Assembly (NCBI GenBank): GCA_973895155.1
Contig: OZ316894.1
Span: forward strand, 10,106,001 to 10,170,000
From: Marsupella aquatica
Lineage: Eukaryota > Marchantiophyta
Length of the DNA stretch: 64,000 nt
Reading direction: 5' to 3'
Below, in pieces: positions 1 to 11,974 of this stretch (its first letter is position 1; every line of letters begins with the position of its first letter). The notes below the pieces were generated by a model that saw only the letters and a list, made by a program, of their open reading frames with translations, was not told where the DNA came from and did no database searches. Made by a program: the position numbers and the translations under genes.

Positions 1-601
1 TATATTTATTTGCAAAAACAGCAGGAAAAACTCAAAATCAATTCTATAGGTAGACTTGTCTGCTTCGAGTATAAAATTAGGTCACTAGAGGACAGCTCCA
101 CAGACCACCACCGCTTCACAAGAACTTGGATTAGAACCCTCCATGACAGCAATTCTTGATTGATTTATAGAGACCAACAACAGGACGAGGATTGCTTTGG
201 GAGCGTTAAGTGGTCTGAAGGGAGATCGAATCCGTCAATTCCCATCATCGTAATGATGAAATCTAGCCACGGTTAATTGGGTCATTGCAAACGCTCCATT
301 ATTGGATGCATAGTGTGAGGACTGAGTTGACTCCACGATTGGTGCAAAGGTTTGGGGAACATAGAATCCAGGATATTTGGCAGAATGATGGGGCCTAAAA
401 GTAAGAAATCGTATCTAGAGCTACTCAAGTAATGTACATACAGTCATGAAAGGGAATGTGACGTGGCACTAGAGGCGTCCCTCTCAAACCCTTTATTGTA
501 GGGCATCATGCACTTCCCTTCTTCCTAACCATTTTGCACTTTTGTAAGCGCAAAGAGAGTTCCACTACACAACAAATATATAAGTGAAAACACTCTAGAA
601 T
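1..601. other. Intergenic, no feature seen
   Basis: I find no gene, RNA or clear repeat here. Reading frames are short and have no recognisable domain. Confidence 0.5.
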
Positions 602-941
602 GGTTTATGCACTTTTGTTTTTTTGTTTTTTTGGGCCTTGGAAAACGAAAGCCAGCCCATCGCTTACTTCTTGCTCTGGAGCAGACTATTTTATGTAGGG
701 TAGCCACAAGGGAACAATATCTAGGGATCCTACAAGGACCCAGTGAGGGTTGAACCAGGGCTCCAAAATGGACCAGCCAAGGGTTGAGGAGAACCAGGAC
801 TCCCACACCACTACACCCCACCCACACATACAGACCCTCCACCCCCTCGCTTGTGGAGGGTGGATTGAACTTAGGACCTCTTGGTTCTAGGTTAATCCTC
901 AGGCCAACTGACCACACAGCCAATTGGTTGGGTTTATGCAC
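602..941 (-). mobile_element. tRNA-derived SINE with 11-bp target-site duplication
   Basis: An insertion of about 318 bp (613-930) is flanked by a perfect 11-bp direct repeat, GGTTTATGCAC, at 602-612 and 931-941. Read on the minus strand, the first 70 bases look like a tRNA head: a box-A-like GGCTGTGTGGTCAGTTGGCC (about 900-919) followed by a box-B-like AAGTTCAATCC (about 862-872). The other end, next to 613, is T-rich on the plus strand (ttttgtttttttgttttttt), which is the A-rich 3' tail of the element in minus orientation. Internal RNA polymerase III promoter boxes, an A-rich tail and a direct repeat together define a SINE. Such elements are non-autonomous and depend on LINE reverse transcriptase. 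Open frames inside it are not genes. The perfect duplication suggests a fairly recent insertion. Confidence 0.85.
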
Positions 942-2183
942 ACTTGCAGGTAAGCATGCAATCCCACTTACACATCTTCATAAGTGAAAGTCATTATTAC
1001 ATAGAGTAAAGTTTGCACTTCTGTGGTCCGGGGTCACCAACATCACAAAAGTCGAGTGACTTAGAGCCCATTGCACCTCAGTGCACTATCAATAAATCAA
1101 TTGTCTACACTTATGACATAGTGATCCAAGTTTAGTGCACACCTGAGGCTTCATGCAAGGAGTTTGCACTTAGAAAGCGAGCACTGGATTCTTAAAATGG
1201 CTGAGTTTGGATAAGTGGAGTTTGTTGGTGAATCCTACATGGTTCATAGAACTGGAGAGGGGACTGTTGGAGGGATTGAAGGGTTTCTCATGAGCATGAT
1301 TGCGAGCTTCTCTGGGGGTTTCATCATTGCAAGCATTTCCTTTTGCGAAGTTGGGGGAGCATGATGTGCAGTCATGAGCTGAGAGTGGTGCACATTGCTG
1401 GATGATTGCCAAACTCACTTGAACACATGTGGAGGAACACTGCACTCACTCTGCCGCCCTTATCCCTCCACATTTTTGGCCTAGTGATTGTTCACTTTTC
1501 CTGTTCTTTCTCTGTTTGTCGTGAAAGCAATTTTTTATTTGACGATAAAGATGCCTAGAGGGAATTAGGAGATTCACCACTCTTTGGACCCTTTTGTCTT
1601 GAATGCCATTTTTATTTGACAGACAATGCTGAATGGAAAGAGACTCTTTCTATTTATCTTGAAAGCCAAAGGAGAGACTAGACCGTCCTACAAAGAGGGG
1701 ATACGAGCATCTCCAGCTTTTACTCTGATTAGGTGTTTGGCTGAACAAGTAACTAAGATGCAAAAAATCATGTCCAACTTATTCACCATAAAGCTTATAA
1801 AGTGGATTCAAGATTGTAATCTAAGGTGGTGTGAAACTGATTTCTAGTGCAGAGTAAAGTATCCAGTAAGGGTTGAGGCAAATGACCATACCAACAATGA
1901 AAATGAAGGGTGCTACTACCAATGAACTAAATCAAATGTGTCAGACTAGATATTTCCTCCTCAAAGAAACAAAACCTGCTAACCTGTGTAGATCTCTAAG
2001 CCAAGAGTACTCAGGACCAGACACATCTGGATGAGGGCAAATCCTTTGTTTCCGGATAGTCACAATTTAATCTAGCTTGTACTCCATCACCCTATTATCC
2101 TATTCACCGTGCACACAAAGTGTTTGTCTTCTCTAGACCTCTTTGGTAATACTGCATTGTTCTTTGTTCTGCGCTTTTGTTGG
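942..2183. other. Intergenic, no feature seen
   Basis: No domain, RNA gene or clear repeat could be supported. The small open frames are of the length expected by chance. Confidence 0.45.
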
Positions 2184-2335
2184 AAATCACGCGTTGTTCT
2201 TGAGTAAAGTGTCCTTTTTGGTAATCACGCTTTATTGCTAATTAAAGTGCTCCTTTTTCCGTAATCACGATTTTGTTTTTGTTGACGAAAGTGTCCTTTT
2301 TCGGTAATAACGCTTTAATGTGGAGGAAAGTGTTC
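2184..2335. repeat. Short tandem array, ~42-bp unit, about 4 copies
   Basis: The unit resembles AAGTGTCCTTTTTCGGTAAT followed by CACGCTTT. It recurs near 2207, 2246 and 2289, with degenerate copies either side. No coding content. It is one of many local tandem duplications in the window. Confidence 0.7.
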
Positions 2336-3580
2336 ATGTTGGTCCCACTCTTTGACGCTTTATAGTTGAGCAATGTGATGATTCCAGATGGAAAAACACT
2401 CTCTGGTTCACGGAGAGGAGTCCCTGAAAATGTTTTTATTGCCTTGTCAGAAGAGTTTTGCCTCGTGTCCAGAACTTGCTGCCCAAACCCATGGTGCGTG
2501 GTGAAGCCGCACAATCTGTACAAGAGAGTCCAGTAAATCAGCCAAGAAGAATAGATTCTCTCTCCATGAGGAACTTGAAGCCAGAATGGCCCTCATCTTG
2601 GTGGGGAAACTCAACTGGACCATCTAAGAGCATCTCACATGTTACTGGGTTGTCTACTATAATACTATGTGGACCAAACTCAGTAAGGTGGAACAAAAAA
2701 GGCAACCCCAATGGTTTACTGTAAGGCTGTTCACTTCTTACTTTACTTGAGTTTTTGGTTACTGAATCTATATATGAGTTGCTCTATAGGACATTGACTG
2801 AATACAGTATTCATTCCTGGGTATGCCAAGATCTAATGATTATTATCCAAGGGTGCAAAGTTACTAAAAAACCCACTAACCATTGGGTTTGCTTTTTGAC
2901 ATATCAATCCTTGCTGTCTATAATATACAAAAAAAATCATTTATTTACATTGTATTTAATGTATACACTAAGCAAATAGCGTACTGCGTTGAAGATGCTC
3001 TAAGCCCAAATGGACATAATTACCTGTATTTCAATGGGTTGAACAGGTCAAAGCATTACTATCACCTAGCCCGTGTTCAACAGTTCATACTGGAAATGCA
3101 TTGCCTGTTTACATGCTCCTGCTGGTCTAACATTGGGTTAAGCCGTCAACCTCACTGCCTTTTGTGATTCTGATCTTGCTATGGTGTGATACAAAGCTCT
3201 TGGAAATATAGGTACCCAAGGTAAAATGTTGTGGCCACCCAACTGTACCCTGCTTTGTAGCTGTCCAGACAGGTCTTTTAAGACTCGGAACCATGATTTA
3301 CCAGCCGTTGTCTGAGAAATTGTGAGAGAACAAAATAGGTTTTGCCCTACTGCCATCCCCAACACATTGCCAGGGCATTCTGTTCAAAAATGGAAACTTT
3401 TGGGTCAAGTGACAAAAAACACATTTGAACCTCTTGTGTTTGAGTTGGACAATGTGTTAGTTTCAGTTTTGAGCCTTAACTGTTCTACATTGATCACAAA
3501 CAATAAAAATTTGTGAAATTGATGACAGTGCCAATATTTGAACACAACGTCTTGAAACTACAGAAAGTGAAAATACATGG
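2336..3580. other. Intergenic, no feature seen
   Basis: No recognisable gene. Several ~70-90-codon frames have neither domains nor consistent codon use, so I leave them out. Confidence 0.45.
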
Positions 3581-3945
3581 TAATTAATTTTTAATGACTG
3601 GGGCCATTATTGCCCCATGGCCCACTATTTGACTACTAGGCCATGTTATGAAAATGAACGGTTTAACACAACTATGAGTGTAGGAGTGTTCAGTGTTGTG
3701 TGGCAATCCCTTAGTCACCTGAAAATGACATTCCCATGGATCACAATACTGGTCTTTGAAAACCCCCATATATCACAATTGTAATAACTTGATGTTCATA
3801 TATTCAAATATTTTTTAGCCTTTGAGTAATGTGCTAGAGGAGTAGGTAAGCACTTCCATCAAAATAACAGGTTGAGTTATTCATCATGGAATGCTGAGGG
3901 GTAAATTGATTAGATTGATTTTTGTTGAGTTGATATGAAACTTTA
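3581..3945. repeat. Dispersed repeat family, copy 1, left part
   Basis: This segment matches by eye 10700-10950 and 15590-15780. Shared landmarks are a run like AACCCCCAT, then ATAACTTGAT, ATTCAAATATTTT, a stretch ending near GTGTTAGAG, and TTATTCATCATGAA. The matching right half of copy 1 lies at 7005-7180, so the copy appears split by about 3 kb of inserted repeats. I cannot name the family; no coding capacity is visible. Confidence 0.55.
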
Positions 3946-3966
3946 GGGCTTCTATTTTTACACTAA

Positions 3967-5290
3967 CTCAATACCCGTGCGTTGCACAAAAGATGTCGTG
4001 ACGGCCAAGATGTTGTTGAGAACAAAAGAGGTCATGTCGGCCAAGAGGTTGTTGAGAAGAAAGATGTTGTGTCGCCCAAGAAATTTTTGAGAACAAAAGA
4101 TGTCGTGTCGGCAAGATGTTGATGATAAAAAAAATATGTCGTGTCGGCCAAGATGTCGTTGAGAACAAAAGATGTCGTGTCAACTAAGATGTCATGTCGG
4201 CCAAGATTATGTTGAGAAAAAAGATGTCGTGTCGACCAAGAGGTTGTTGAGAAAAAAAGTTGTATTGGCCAAGAGGTCGTTGAGAAAAATGATGTCGTGT
4301 TGGCCAAGATCTCATTGATAAAAAAGATGTCGTGTGACCGGTCAAGAAATCATTGAGATAAAGGATCTTGTGTTGGCAAATCTTGAAGTCGTTGAGAAAA
4401 AAGATGTCATGTCGGCCAAGACGTCGTTGAGAGAAAATATGTTGTGTCGGGCAAGACATCATTATGAAAAAAGAGTCGTGTCGGCCAAGACGTCGTTGAG
4501 AAAACAGATGTCGTGTTGGCCAAGACATCATTGAGGAAAAATATCAGTGCATTGCACAAAAGATGTTGTGTCGCCCAAGATGTTGTTATCTGAAAGATGT
4601 CATGAAGTAAAAAGATGTCGTTAAGAAAAAAGAAGTCATTTTTCCAAAGATGTCATTATGTGAAAGATGGCGTTAAGAAAAAGGTGTCATTTTGCCAAAC
4701 TAAGTGATTGTGAAGTAAAAGATGTTATAAATAAAAAGGTGTCGTTTCACCCAATATGTCATTAATATGTGAAAGATGGCTCAATACCCGTGCGTTGCAC
4801 AAAAGATGTCATTAAGAAAAAATATGTTGTGTTGCCAAAAGATGTTGTCATGAAAAAAGGTGATGTTGCCAACAATTTTGTTAAGTAAAAACACGTTGTG
4901 TTGTCAAAGATTTTTTTAAATAAAAAGATGTCATGTTGCCAAAGATGTCGTTAAGAAAAAAGATGTCATGTTGCCAAAGAAGTTGTTAATATGTGAAAGA
5001 TGTTGTGAAGTAAAAAGATGTCATTAAGAACTATGATGTCGTGATGCCAAATTAAGGTGTCGTGAAGAAAAAATGTTCTTATGTGAAAAATGTTGTGAAG
5101 TAAAAGATGTCGTTGCACCAAAGATGTCTTTATGTCCAAGATGTTGTCAGGTAAAAGATGATGTTTCACGAAAGATGTTATTAAGTATTTTTTTGTTAAG
5201 TACAAAATGGTCGATAAGTAAAGGGATGTCATTAGACAAAGATGTAAGTTGTGAAGTAAAAGATGTTCTTAAGTACAATTGAAAATATTG
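3967..5290. repeat. Minisatellite, 33-35-bp unit, about 38 copies
   Basis: A 1.3-kb array has a unit close to AAGATGTCGTGTCGGCCAAG plus ATGTCGTTGAGAAAA. The first half (to about 4540) is homogeneous; the second half drifts to units such as TTGCCAAAGATGTCGTTAAG. An exact 31-bp segment, beginning CTCAATACCCGTGCGTTGCA and running on through CAAAAGATGTC, occurs at 3967-3997 and again at 4780-4810. A weaker copy lies near 4545. Frames read through the array (for example 4184-4531 on the minus strand) only reflect the repeat. The 15-bp core TTGCACAAAAGATGT also occurs as an inverted pair at 51599-51613 and 51871-51885 in a Helitron-like element, so the array may be Helitron-associated. Confidence 0.85.
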
Positions 5291-5326
5291 CTAGTAAACC
5301 ATGTTAAGTAAAAAAAGTTGTTAAGT

Positions 5327-5930
5327 TGTTGCCACTTTTTTGCCACCCCTTGCATCCTGAAGCCCCATTGATAAACCCAAAGTTTTTGTTACTTTAAGCT
5401 TTTTACTTAAAGTTACCATGGCTGCTTACTTGGCTTTGGCCGCCCCAATGCCGAGCGGGATGCCAAGACCCCTTGGGATAATGACACGGCTTGGCTGACT
5501 TTTCAACAACTCTTCACTACCCCTTGCATCTTAGAACCCCATTGGGCCCAAAGTTTTGGCTACCTTAGAGTTCTTACTTAAAGTCGCCGCAATAGCTTAA
5601 TTGGCATTGGCCGCCCCAATGTCAAGACCCCCTCGAGTAACGGAGCAGCTTGGCTGACTTTTCAACGGCCCTTTCCCTACCCTTGCATATATCTTGGAAC
5701 CCCATCAGTAACCCCAATTTTTTTGGTTACTTTAAGCTTAGTTTGCTTAAAGTTGACCGTGGCCGCTTACTTGGCTGTGGCCGCCCCAATGCCAATTCCC
5801 CTTGGGGCAACGGCACGACTCAGCCCACTTTTCAACAAAACAATTTGCCTACCCCTTGCATGGAACCCCTTTGGTAACCTCATCCAAGTTTACTCGGCTC
5901 CTTACTCGCCAATACCATGCCCCCCTGGGG
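5327..5930. repeat. Tandem array, ~170-bp unit, about 3.5 copies
   Basis: Blocks containing CCCTTGCAT, then GAACCCCATT, GTTACTTTAAGCTT, TACTTAAAGT, GGCCGCCCCAATGCC and TTGGCTGACTTTTCAAC recur at about 5347, 5521, 5690 and 5853. Spacing is 174, 169 and 162 bp. The copies are diverged, so this is an old duplication. Small plus-strand frames inside it follow the repeat and are not called as genes. Confidence 0.8.
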
Positions 5931-6450
5931 TGGTGGTGTGGTTTGCAACACTTTCCAACATTAGAGGACCTGCCACCCCCGGACCAACTTTAGTCCAGAT
6001 ATTTTGGCCCCCACCCCATGCCTCTTCCTGTGCTAAACAGTGGCAAGACATAATTAACAACAACTGAGGGGTTGTTGGGGAGTTGGAACCCGGGGCAAGA
6101 TTGAGTTAGGTTGGGGATGGGACCTTGGGGTCTCGGGTTTCATTCCACCCCGGGATGTTGGGTCTAGCATTTTTTACAACATTATTTTTTTGTTTTTGGC
6201 CAGTGTGACAAATGTCAGCCTCTCAAAGGAAGGAAATGCTAGGAGTATTCTTCAACAATTTTTCTTGAATTATATCTTTTTCATCAGATATCCCTAGATT
6301 GATGTACAACGGTTAGATTTTGGCAAATGGGGTCCATGATTTGGTGGGAGAGTGGCCAATGGTATGAATCTAGCAATTTTTTGGCAAAAGTGACGGAAAA
6401 AGTGGTGAACATATTTTGGGGAGGTGGAATTTGGCAAAAGTTTGCACCTA
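5931..6450. other. Possible diverged dispersed-repeat segment
   Basis: The sequence TTTTTGGCCAGTGTGACAAA followed by TGTCA (about 6193-6217), and later text like GGCAAATGGGGTCC...GGCCAATGG, resembles stretches near 18196, 22830, 23240, 23560, 24098 and 28537. This suggests an old unnamed repeat family. Divergence is high and I cannot place ends. Confidence 0.3.
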
Positions 6451-7004
6451 CAAACTACGTTGTTTGGATGAGGCCAGGGCCAGGGTAGTCTCAGGAGTCA
6501 TCATCCCTTCCTCTTCACTCTCCCTCATCGCTCTCCCTCTTCTAGCTATTGGGTAATGGGTATTGCTCCTCTTCACACTCCCTCTTCTTGCCATTGGGTA
6601 GTTGTTGTTGCTTAAAAGTACTCATTAAATGCCTGGAGCCCTTGTAAGCTCACATAGGCTTGGAATAGAGAGCTCCAAACTCCAAAAGGAAAGAAGCTAC
6701 ACTCTTCCCTCTCTCTTAAAAGTTGTACTCTGATGGTACAATTGTACCTCCTTTTACAGGACCTCTATCCCCTTTGTACCTTGTACCTGGGGCTCCTAAG
6801 AATAATGAGCTCATATGTTGTATCTTGTGCATCTTTGTGTACTTGTTTTGTGCACACCAAACCCTGTACCAGGTTTTCTCATGTTCCTTTTTTTCCCCCC
6901 TCTCCTTATTGGTTTCATATTTACAGGTTTCAATTATTCTCACCCAAAAGGACACTCCAAATTTGAATGACGACCACGCCATTTTTTGGCGCAACTGTGT
7001 ATTA
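6451..7004. other. No gene recognised
   Basis: Includes CT-rich tracts (6500-6600) and overlapping small frames at 6716-7093, none with a recognisable domain. It lies between the two halves of dispersed repeat copy 1. Confidence 0.4.
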
Positions 7005-7180
7005 TAGTTTAGGATATCTTCTTTCTCTAGTTGCCTTGCCAATAAAATATAATTTATTTTTATAAGTTCATAATCATCAAATTGTAAGACCAAAATTCAC
7101 ATAGATCACCATAATGTGCTTCACAAGAGCACTTTGTCCAGCCAAATCTATGCGGGCTTCATTTTCCATGGACCTGGTTA
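7005..7180. repeat. Dispersed repeat family, copy 1, right part
   Basis: Matches 10975-11135 and 16350-16500 by eye. Shared landmarks: CTTCTTTCTCTAGTTGCCTT, a T/A-rich stretch ending near TTCATAATCATC, then CATAGA..AC and a segment like GAGCACT..GTCCAGCC. Together with 3581-3945 it forms one copy interrupted by about 3 kb. Confidence 0.5.
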
Positions 7181-10100
7181 ATTTAATTATATTGAATGTT
7201 CTACAATAATAAGTGAAGAATTTCTACAATAAAACTTTTTCAACCAGGTTCTTTCCGTGATGAGTGATGACAGTAGTCACACCCGTACCATGCTGCCAGA
7301 GGAAAAAAAGATGTGCTCCAGGAGCACTGTCCTTACCCACATAATACATTCCTAATGATCACATCTACTCACGAGTCGTTCGTGCAATAGGCATGTGTTC
7401 CTTGGAATTTTCTTGTCTAAATTATGCTGGCCTTTAAGGCCTTCCCATTCCATCCTCGTGAAGAAGTGACAATCAGAGTATTTCTGGGATTATTTGCTGC
7501 ATTTATTAAGTCGTGACGATCAGATTATTACTGGGATTAATTGCTGCATTTATAAACTACGTCGACGGTCAAACTATCGCATTAACTCAGACTGCTGGCC
7601 CAGTAACTCTTGGGTACCATAGTTTGTCATCTGTTGAGGCAAATAATAAATAGGTTCTAAAAGTTAATGTCAAATGCCAAAATTTGAGAAAATGACTTTC
7701 TCATGGACGGAGTCAATTAATTTACGCAATACTTACGACCGGAGCATAACCCCTTACATCGTGACTTATTTACATCATTCTCCTTATAAAAAATGTAACA
7801 TGCCTTCCACTAACTCCCTTTCTATGTAGAAAAAGGGTCTCTTCCGGGGTAGTTAAAAGAGGTTGGGAATGTCTTTCTACCAGTCTAAGAAATAAATGAT
7901 ATTCCTTTAAGTTTTTATTTGAAAGGTTGACTTGGCTGTTTTGCAATCTTGCATGTGAGAATGCACATACTGTAGTTAGTATTTAAGCACAAAACCTCCA
8001 TAAACTCTGTCGATATGTATTTGGGGAGAAAGTTGCTTAGAGGGACACCAAACCATATTTGGGGAGATAATAATTTGCAGACTTACACTGAACAGTGGGT
8101 GTCCATCAATGAGGTTCTGGATTCTTTCTCGCCCGACCCAGTGTGCTTGTCTGGATGTCATTCGGTCGGTTTGACTTATTTCCCTTACTTTGATGCTTGA
8201 CTCGAGGCATTCGCCTTGTAGTCTGCCAGAGTGCTAGGCTCAATACTGAATCAAGTGCCACTCAAGAGCAGCGAGGTCCCTGGCAGCCCGAGTTTTCACT
8301 GGCATCTCAATCGTTCATACCGCATTCTTGTCGTGAGATTCTAGCTATTGACTCGGAGAATAAAGGTTCCCTAGCCTCTGGTTGGAAACATGGAATGTTG
8401 CTTGAGAATATTTGAGAAAGAGGAGACCAACCGCACTTTACTCTTGTGTGGAAGTATCTGCAAGCTCCGTTGGCGATTTTTGAATTGAATGTCGTAATGT
8501 CGGTCAGACTGACCCAGGACTGAATGACCTCTCAAGTACTAATCAGCATCCCTGCCCACATGTCTTGAGTGGACGATGGGCTCGAGGACCTACAATAAGA
8601 CACCTGAGTACCGCAGTAAGTTACACAGCACACCAACGTGCTATAAACTTGTGTGACTTTATTACCTCCCATCCATGAATGACCGGTCAAGAATGTAAGA
8701 GAGACTTGATGCACTGTAAAGCTAATGATGCCCCCGCTGAATGAGTTGTCCTTTGCCTCGAAAAATTCCCAAGAATTCCACTCAGTGGAATCCTTCCTCC
8801 ATCAGTTTGGACCATTTTATATCCTAGTATGAAACTCTGAGCTTCTCGGGATCCTCGTGTGAAAGAGTTTACATAATTGCAGACAAAGGAAGAGAAGAGT
8901 TACTTACGTATGCATAATGCATTGGACGATGGCATATCGACAACCGAGATCAGCACGTCAGAGAATGATGAATCGAAACTGCTGAGAGTGCGAGCTGGCG
9001 AGCTCAGTCCCTCGTGGGACCGCCCTTTTTCATAGGAATCATGTCTGTCCGTCTACCCAGAATCACTCATGATTACCACTCCGAGCATCCCCTCTTTAAC
9101 AATTCACGTGTGTGCTTCACCACTTCCTCGCCACGAATGCAGACATTCGATTCGACTCTATCTAAGACAGTAAAGTCACTTAGCAAAGTTTTGATGCTTC
9201 CAGTCTTGTAAAATAATTATGCCCACTAATACGTCGTTATCGTTCGCCAATCATCCAAAATAATCATGCCCACAAAAGCGTCGTTGGCATCATTGCAAAA
9301 GCGAGCACGATCTTTATCAATGATGGAATATTTATGAAATTTTTCACACAAGGCAGATCCGTGATCTACATCGTTCGTCTAGAGTGGCCCAAGATTGTGT
9401 AATGCTTCTACTGTATTTATTCTAGATTCGATTCGATTACTCCTATTGCATTGCAGTGAATTTTCTATAATATGAGCCCCTGGTGTTGCTCGTGGTACAC
9501 CGTCATTGTGAAAAGATTGTGGTCCGCCTGCCATCTGTGCATGATAAGTATGGCACCGGATGGATGGGGTACTTTGTTCTCGAAGACAAAACCAGTATGG
9601 TCTCAAATCCTTTAGGGGTTAGGTCTTCTGTCATGTGGAGTTTAGAGGTAGTAAACTGGGCTGTTATCATAATGTTCATTATTGTTGTGTTGATAATCTT
9701 CATCAATGCATTACACAAAGGACATATCTGTTCATAGATCTCCCCCACAACAAATTCTTTGCTCTATTTCGTTGATACCATTTTGCTAAATCTACACACT
9801 TGGGTTCAAAATTTATTAAATGTTTTGAACCTTTAAACCACACTACCATTGATGACAGCCAAGAATCCAAACATTTGTAAAATTCTTCAAATTGTTTAAA
9901 ATGTTTGTCCTTTTAAATTTGAGTTGCCTTTGCTTCCACTTCTAGCAAATGAAGAGACATTGCATTATGTATCTTCAACAAGGTAACGAGGAACATATGC
10001 ATGATTTGAAATGGATACACAAGAATAAACAATAAAATATCAAGAATGATAGATACAGATGTTGAATTCTTATATACCTTCTTGTGGGCTTTCCTATCAA

Positions 10101-10391
10101 GTATCGTGACCACATCCTAAATCCATGTGGGACTACTTCTCAAATTGGGACACGCTCCATCCAGTGGTGGTAACCTGTAACCACAGCTTCACTTATAAGA
10201 GCTATTGGTACCCAAAGCTCTCATTGTACACATTACACTCAAGGAGGAATGGGCAAGAGTATTGCTAAGCTCCACACATTTTGGTCCCCCTGCTAGCATC
10301 AATCTTACTACTAATTTGCATGCATAGGGTACAATTGGAGTCTAGTCTTCTAGGGTGAATACTCTAGACCTTAACTCCAGGAACCACCAAA
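7181..10391. other. Intergenic; two small tandem duplications, no gene
   Basis: Two local duplications are visible. One at about 7445-7570 is a ~63-bp unit around GGGATTATTTGCTGCATTTA. The other at about 9208-9290 is a ~50-bp unit around AATAATYATGCCCAC. The rest shows no domain, RNA gene or element end I can support. Frames at 8015-8415 and 9483-9748 were read and not recognised. Confidence 0.45.
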
Positions 10392-10573
10392 TGTAAGTGG
10401 ATGGACAGGATGGGATGTATTTTATGTCAAGATGGTGATGCATACTTATTTCTGTCATCCTCTCTATTGTAATTCAAAGGAAAGAAATATGGACAGGATG
10501 GGATGTATTACATATGAAGATGATGATGCAAACTTACTTTGGCATTCTCTCTATTGTAATTCAAATGAAAGAA
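10392..10573. repeat. Tandem duplication, ~91-bp unit, 2 copies
   Basis: Each copy begins ATGGACAGGATGGGATGTAT and ends near CTCTCTATTGTAATTCAAA(G/T)GAAAGAA. The copies are close, with a handful of differences. Confidence 0.85.
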
Positions 10574-10699
10574 TGACATTCATACTCATGAGCACTAACT
10601 AAGCACAAAGGGACGCTTTCATATGGGCCTGTGTGGTTGAGTATTTCACTAACCAAACCCAACAGTAAAACCTTCTATTTAGTTTGATGAAATCAAAAG

Positions 10700-11135
10700 T
10701 CTGGAAACAATGCTCCCATGGACCCCTGCGCAGGTCTTTCAAAACCCCCATGGACCATATGTCCCAAAATTTTAATTTAAGTCTAATAACTTGATATCAA
10801 TGGATTCAAATATTTTAGGTTTGAGTATGTGTTAGAGAATTAGTAAGCTATATTTTCATCACAGTGACATTGAATGTTCTGTTATTTTGGTCCAATTATT
10901 CATCATGAACTAAATAGAAATAAACTATATTAGTTTAATTTTCATTATGTTAATATTAAATATTAATGTTATTTTAATAATGTCTCCTTCTTCGCTAGTT
11001 GTCTTGTAGGTAAAATTTTAAAGTTATTTCAAGATTCGTAATCAAGACAAAACTTTCGTAGACTATAAAAATGTGATACACGGGAGCACCATGTTAAACA
11101 TGGTGGACCATGCGTGTTTCACTTACTTCTGGGAA
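10700..11135. repeat. Dispersed repeat family, copy 2 (uninterrupted)
   Basis: The left part (10700-10950) matches 3581-3945 and 15590-15780; the right part (10975-11135) matches 7005-7180 and 16350-16500. Here the two parts are adjacent, so this copy shows the intact layout of the family. AT-rich, no coding potential, no clear terminal inverted repeats. The family is unnamed. Confidence 0.55.
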
Positions 11136-11159
11136 CAAATGAGAATAACTTTTCGCCAT

Positions 11160-11520
11160 GGATACTTGCAACCAGACTAGAGCAGTAGAGTCGACACTCG
11201 ACATGTCCGGACACGTAATTTAATGCGCGCCTCTAATTTGGGCTGACACACATAATAAAATAGAGAGCAGGGCTCGATACGCTCACAGCACCCAAGGAAT
11301 GGGGGCAGAGGAGAAGCGGTCCGGGCCCACCGCGAGGCGAGCCCACTGCCTCCCACGTCCTCAATTGCGCATGTTTTTGTTAAGCCCAATTAAACGCGTG
11401 TCCCACTCCGTTAACCCCATTGAACGGCGCATGTGGAAATTAATTGACGAAGGCAACCCGTCATCAGGTACACACAACAATACTCTAATTTAGTAATTTA
11501 AGCGCAACTGTGTAAGAACG
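11160..11520. other. GC-rich island of unknown nature
   Basis: This stretch is clearly richer in G+C and CpG than its surroundings (tracts like GCGGTCCGGGCCCACCGCGA). No convincing coding frame or terminal repeat is visible. Similar islands occur at 15110-15545, 22480-22720 and 24955-25440. Confidence 0.35.
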
Positions 11521-11656
11521 GTTAATTTAATGCAGGACATGCATGAGAACACTGCACGGTCCAGATCCTTCCCTCTGAGGCAAGGCACGTCTTGCACCGT
11601 CCATCTTGACGCTGAAAAGTACGAGAAGCATCAACAGCGTATAAACATGAGTGCAG

Positions 11657-11742
11657 TGGTGTTAAGTGTGTTTAACATTCTCAAAGAGAATCCTAAAAGT
11701 GGTGTTAAGTGTGTTTAACATTCTCAAGGAGAATCCTAAAGG
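11657..11742. repeat. Tandem duplication, 42-bp unit, 2 copies
   Basis: The unit GTGGTGTTAAGTGTGTTTAA plus CATTCTCAA(A/G)GAGAATCCTAAA is present twice head to tail and almost identical. Each unit contains a short palindrome around TTCTC..GAGAA. Confidence 0.85.
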
Positions 11743-11974
11743 CGAATCTACGTTTACAAGAAATCAATCAATACTCATGCTATGTGTGAAATGACGCACG
11801 AGAAAAAATATCGAGCACTGAAATTTTCCGTTTAATCGAAGTTGCATGAATGCTTCGAGAAAGTTGCTACAGATCCAAAATTGGTCCCTGACAAGTTTGG
11901 ATTGCTTTTCTTAATTTGACCTTGGTTAATTATCTATAGTCAAGGTGGGTTAAAGCATGGGTTCAAACACGTAA

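Noticed and set aside
525-941. 138-codon minus-strand frame
   Set aside because: It lies almost wholly within the SINE and its target duplications, has no domain, and reflects the element's sequence.
4032-4534. Overlapping 90-115-codon frames with repeated RHDIFF/STTSWPT-like words
   Set aside because: These are the minisatellite translated; several frames and both strands stay open because of the repeat unit.
3967-5290. CRISPR-like regular repeats
   Set aside because: Units are contiguous without unique spacers, degenerate, and in a plant nuclear context. It is a minisatellite.
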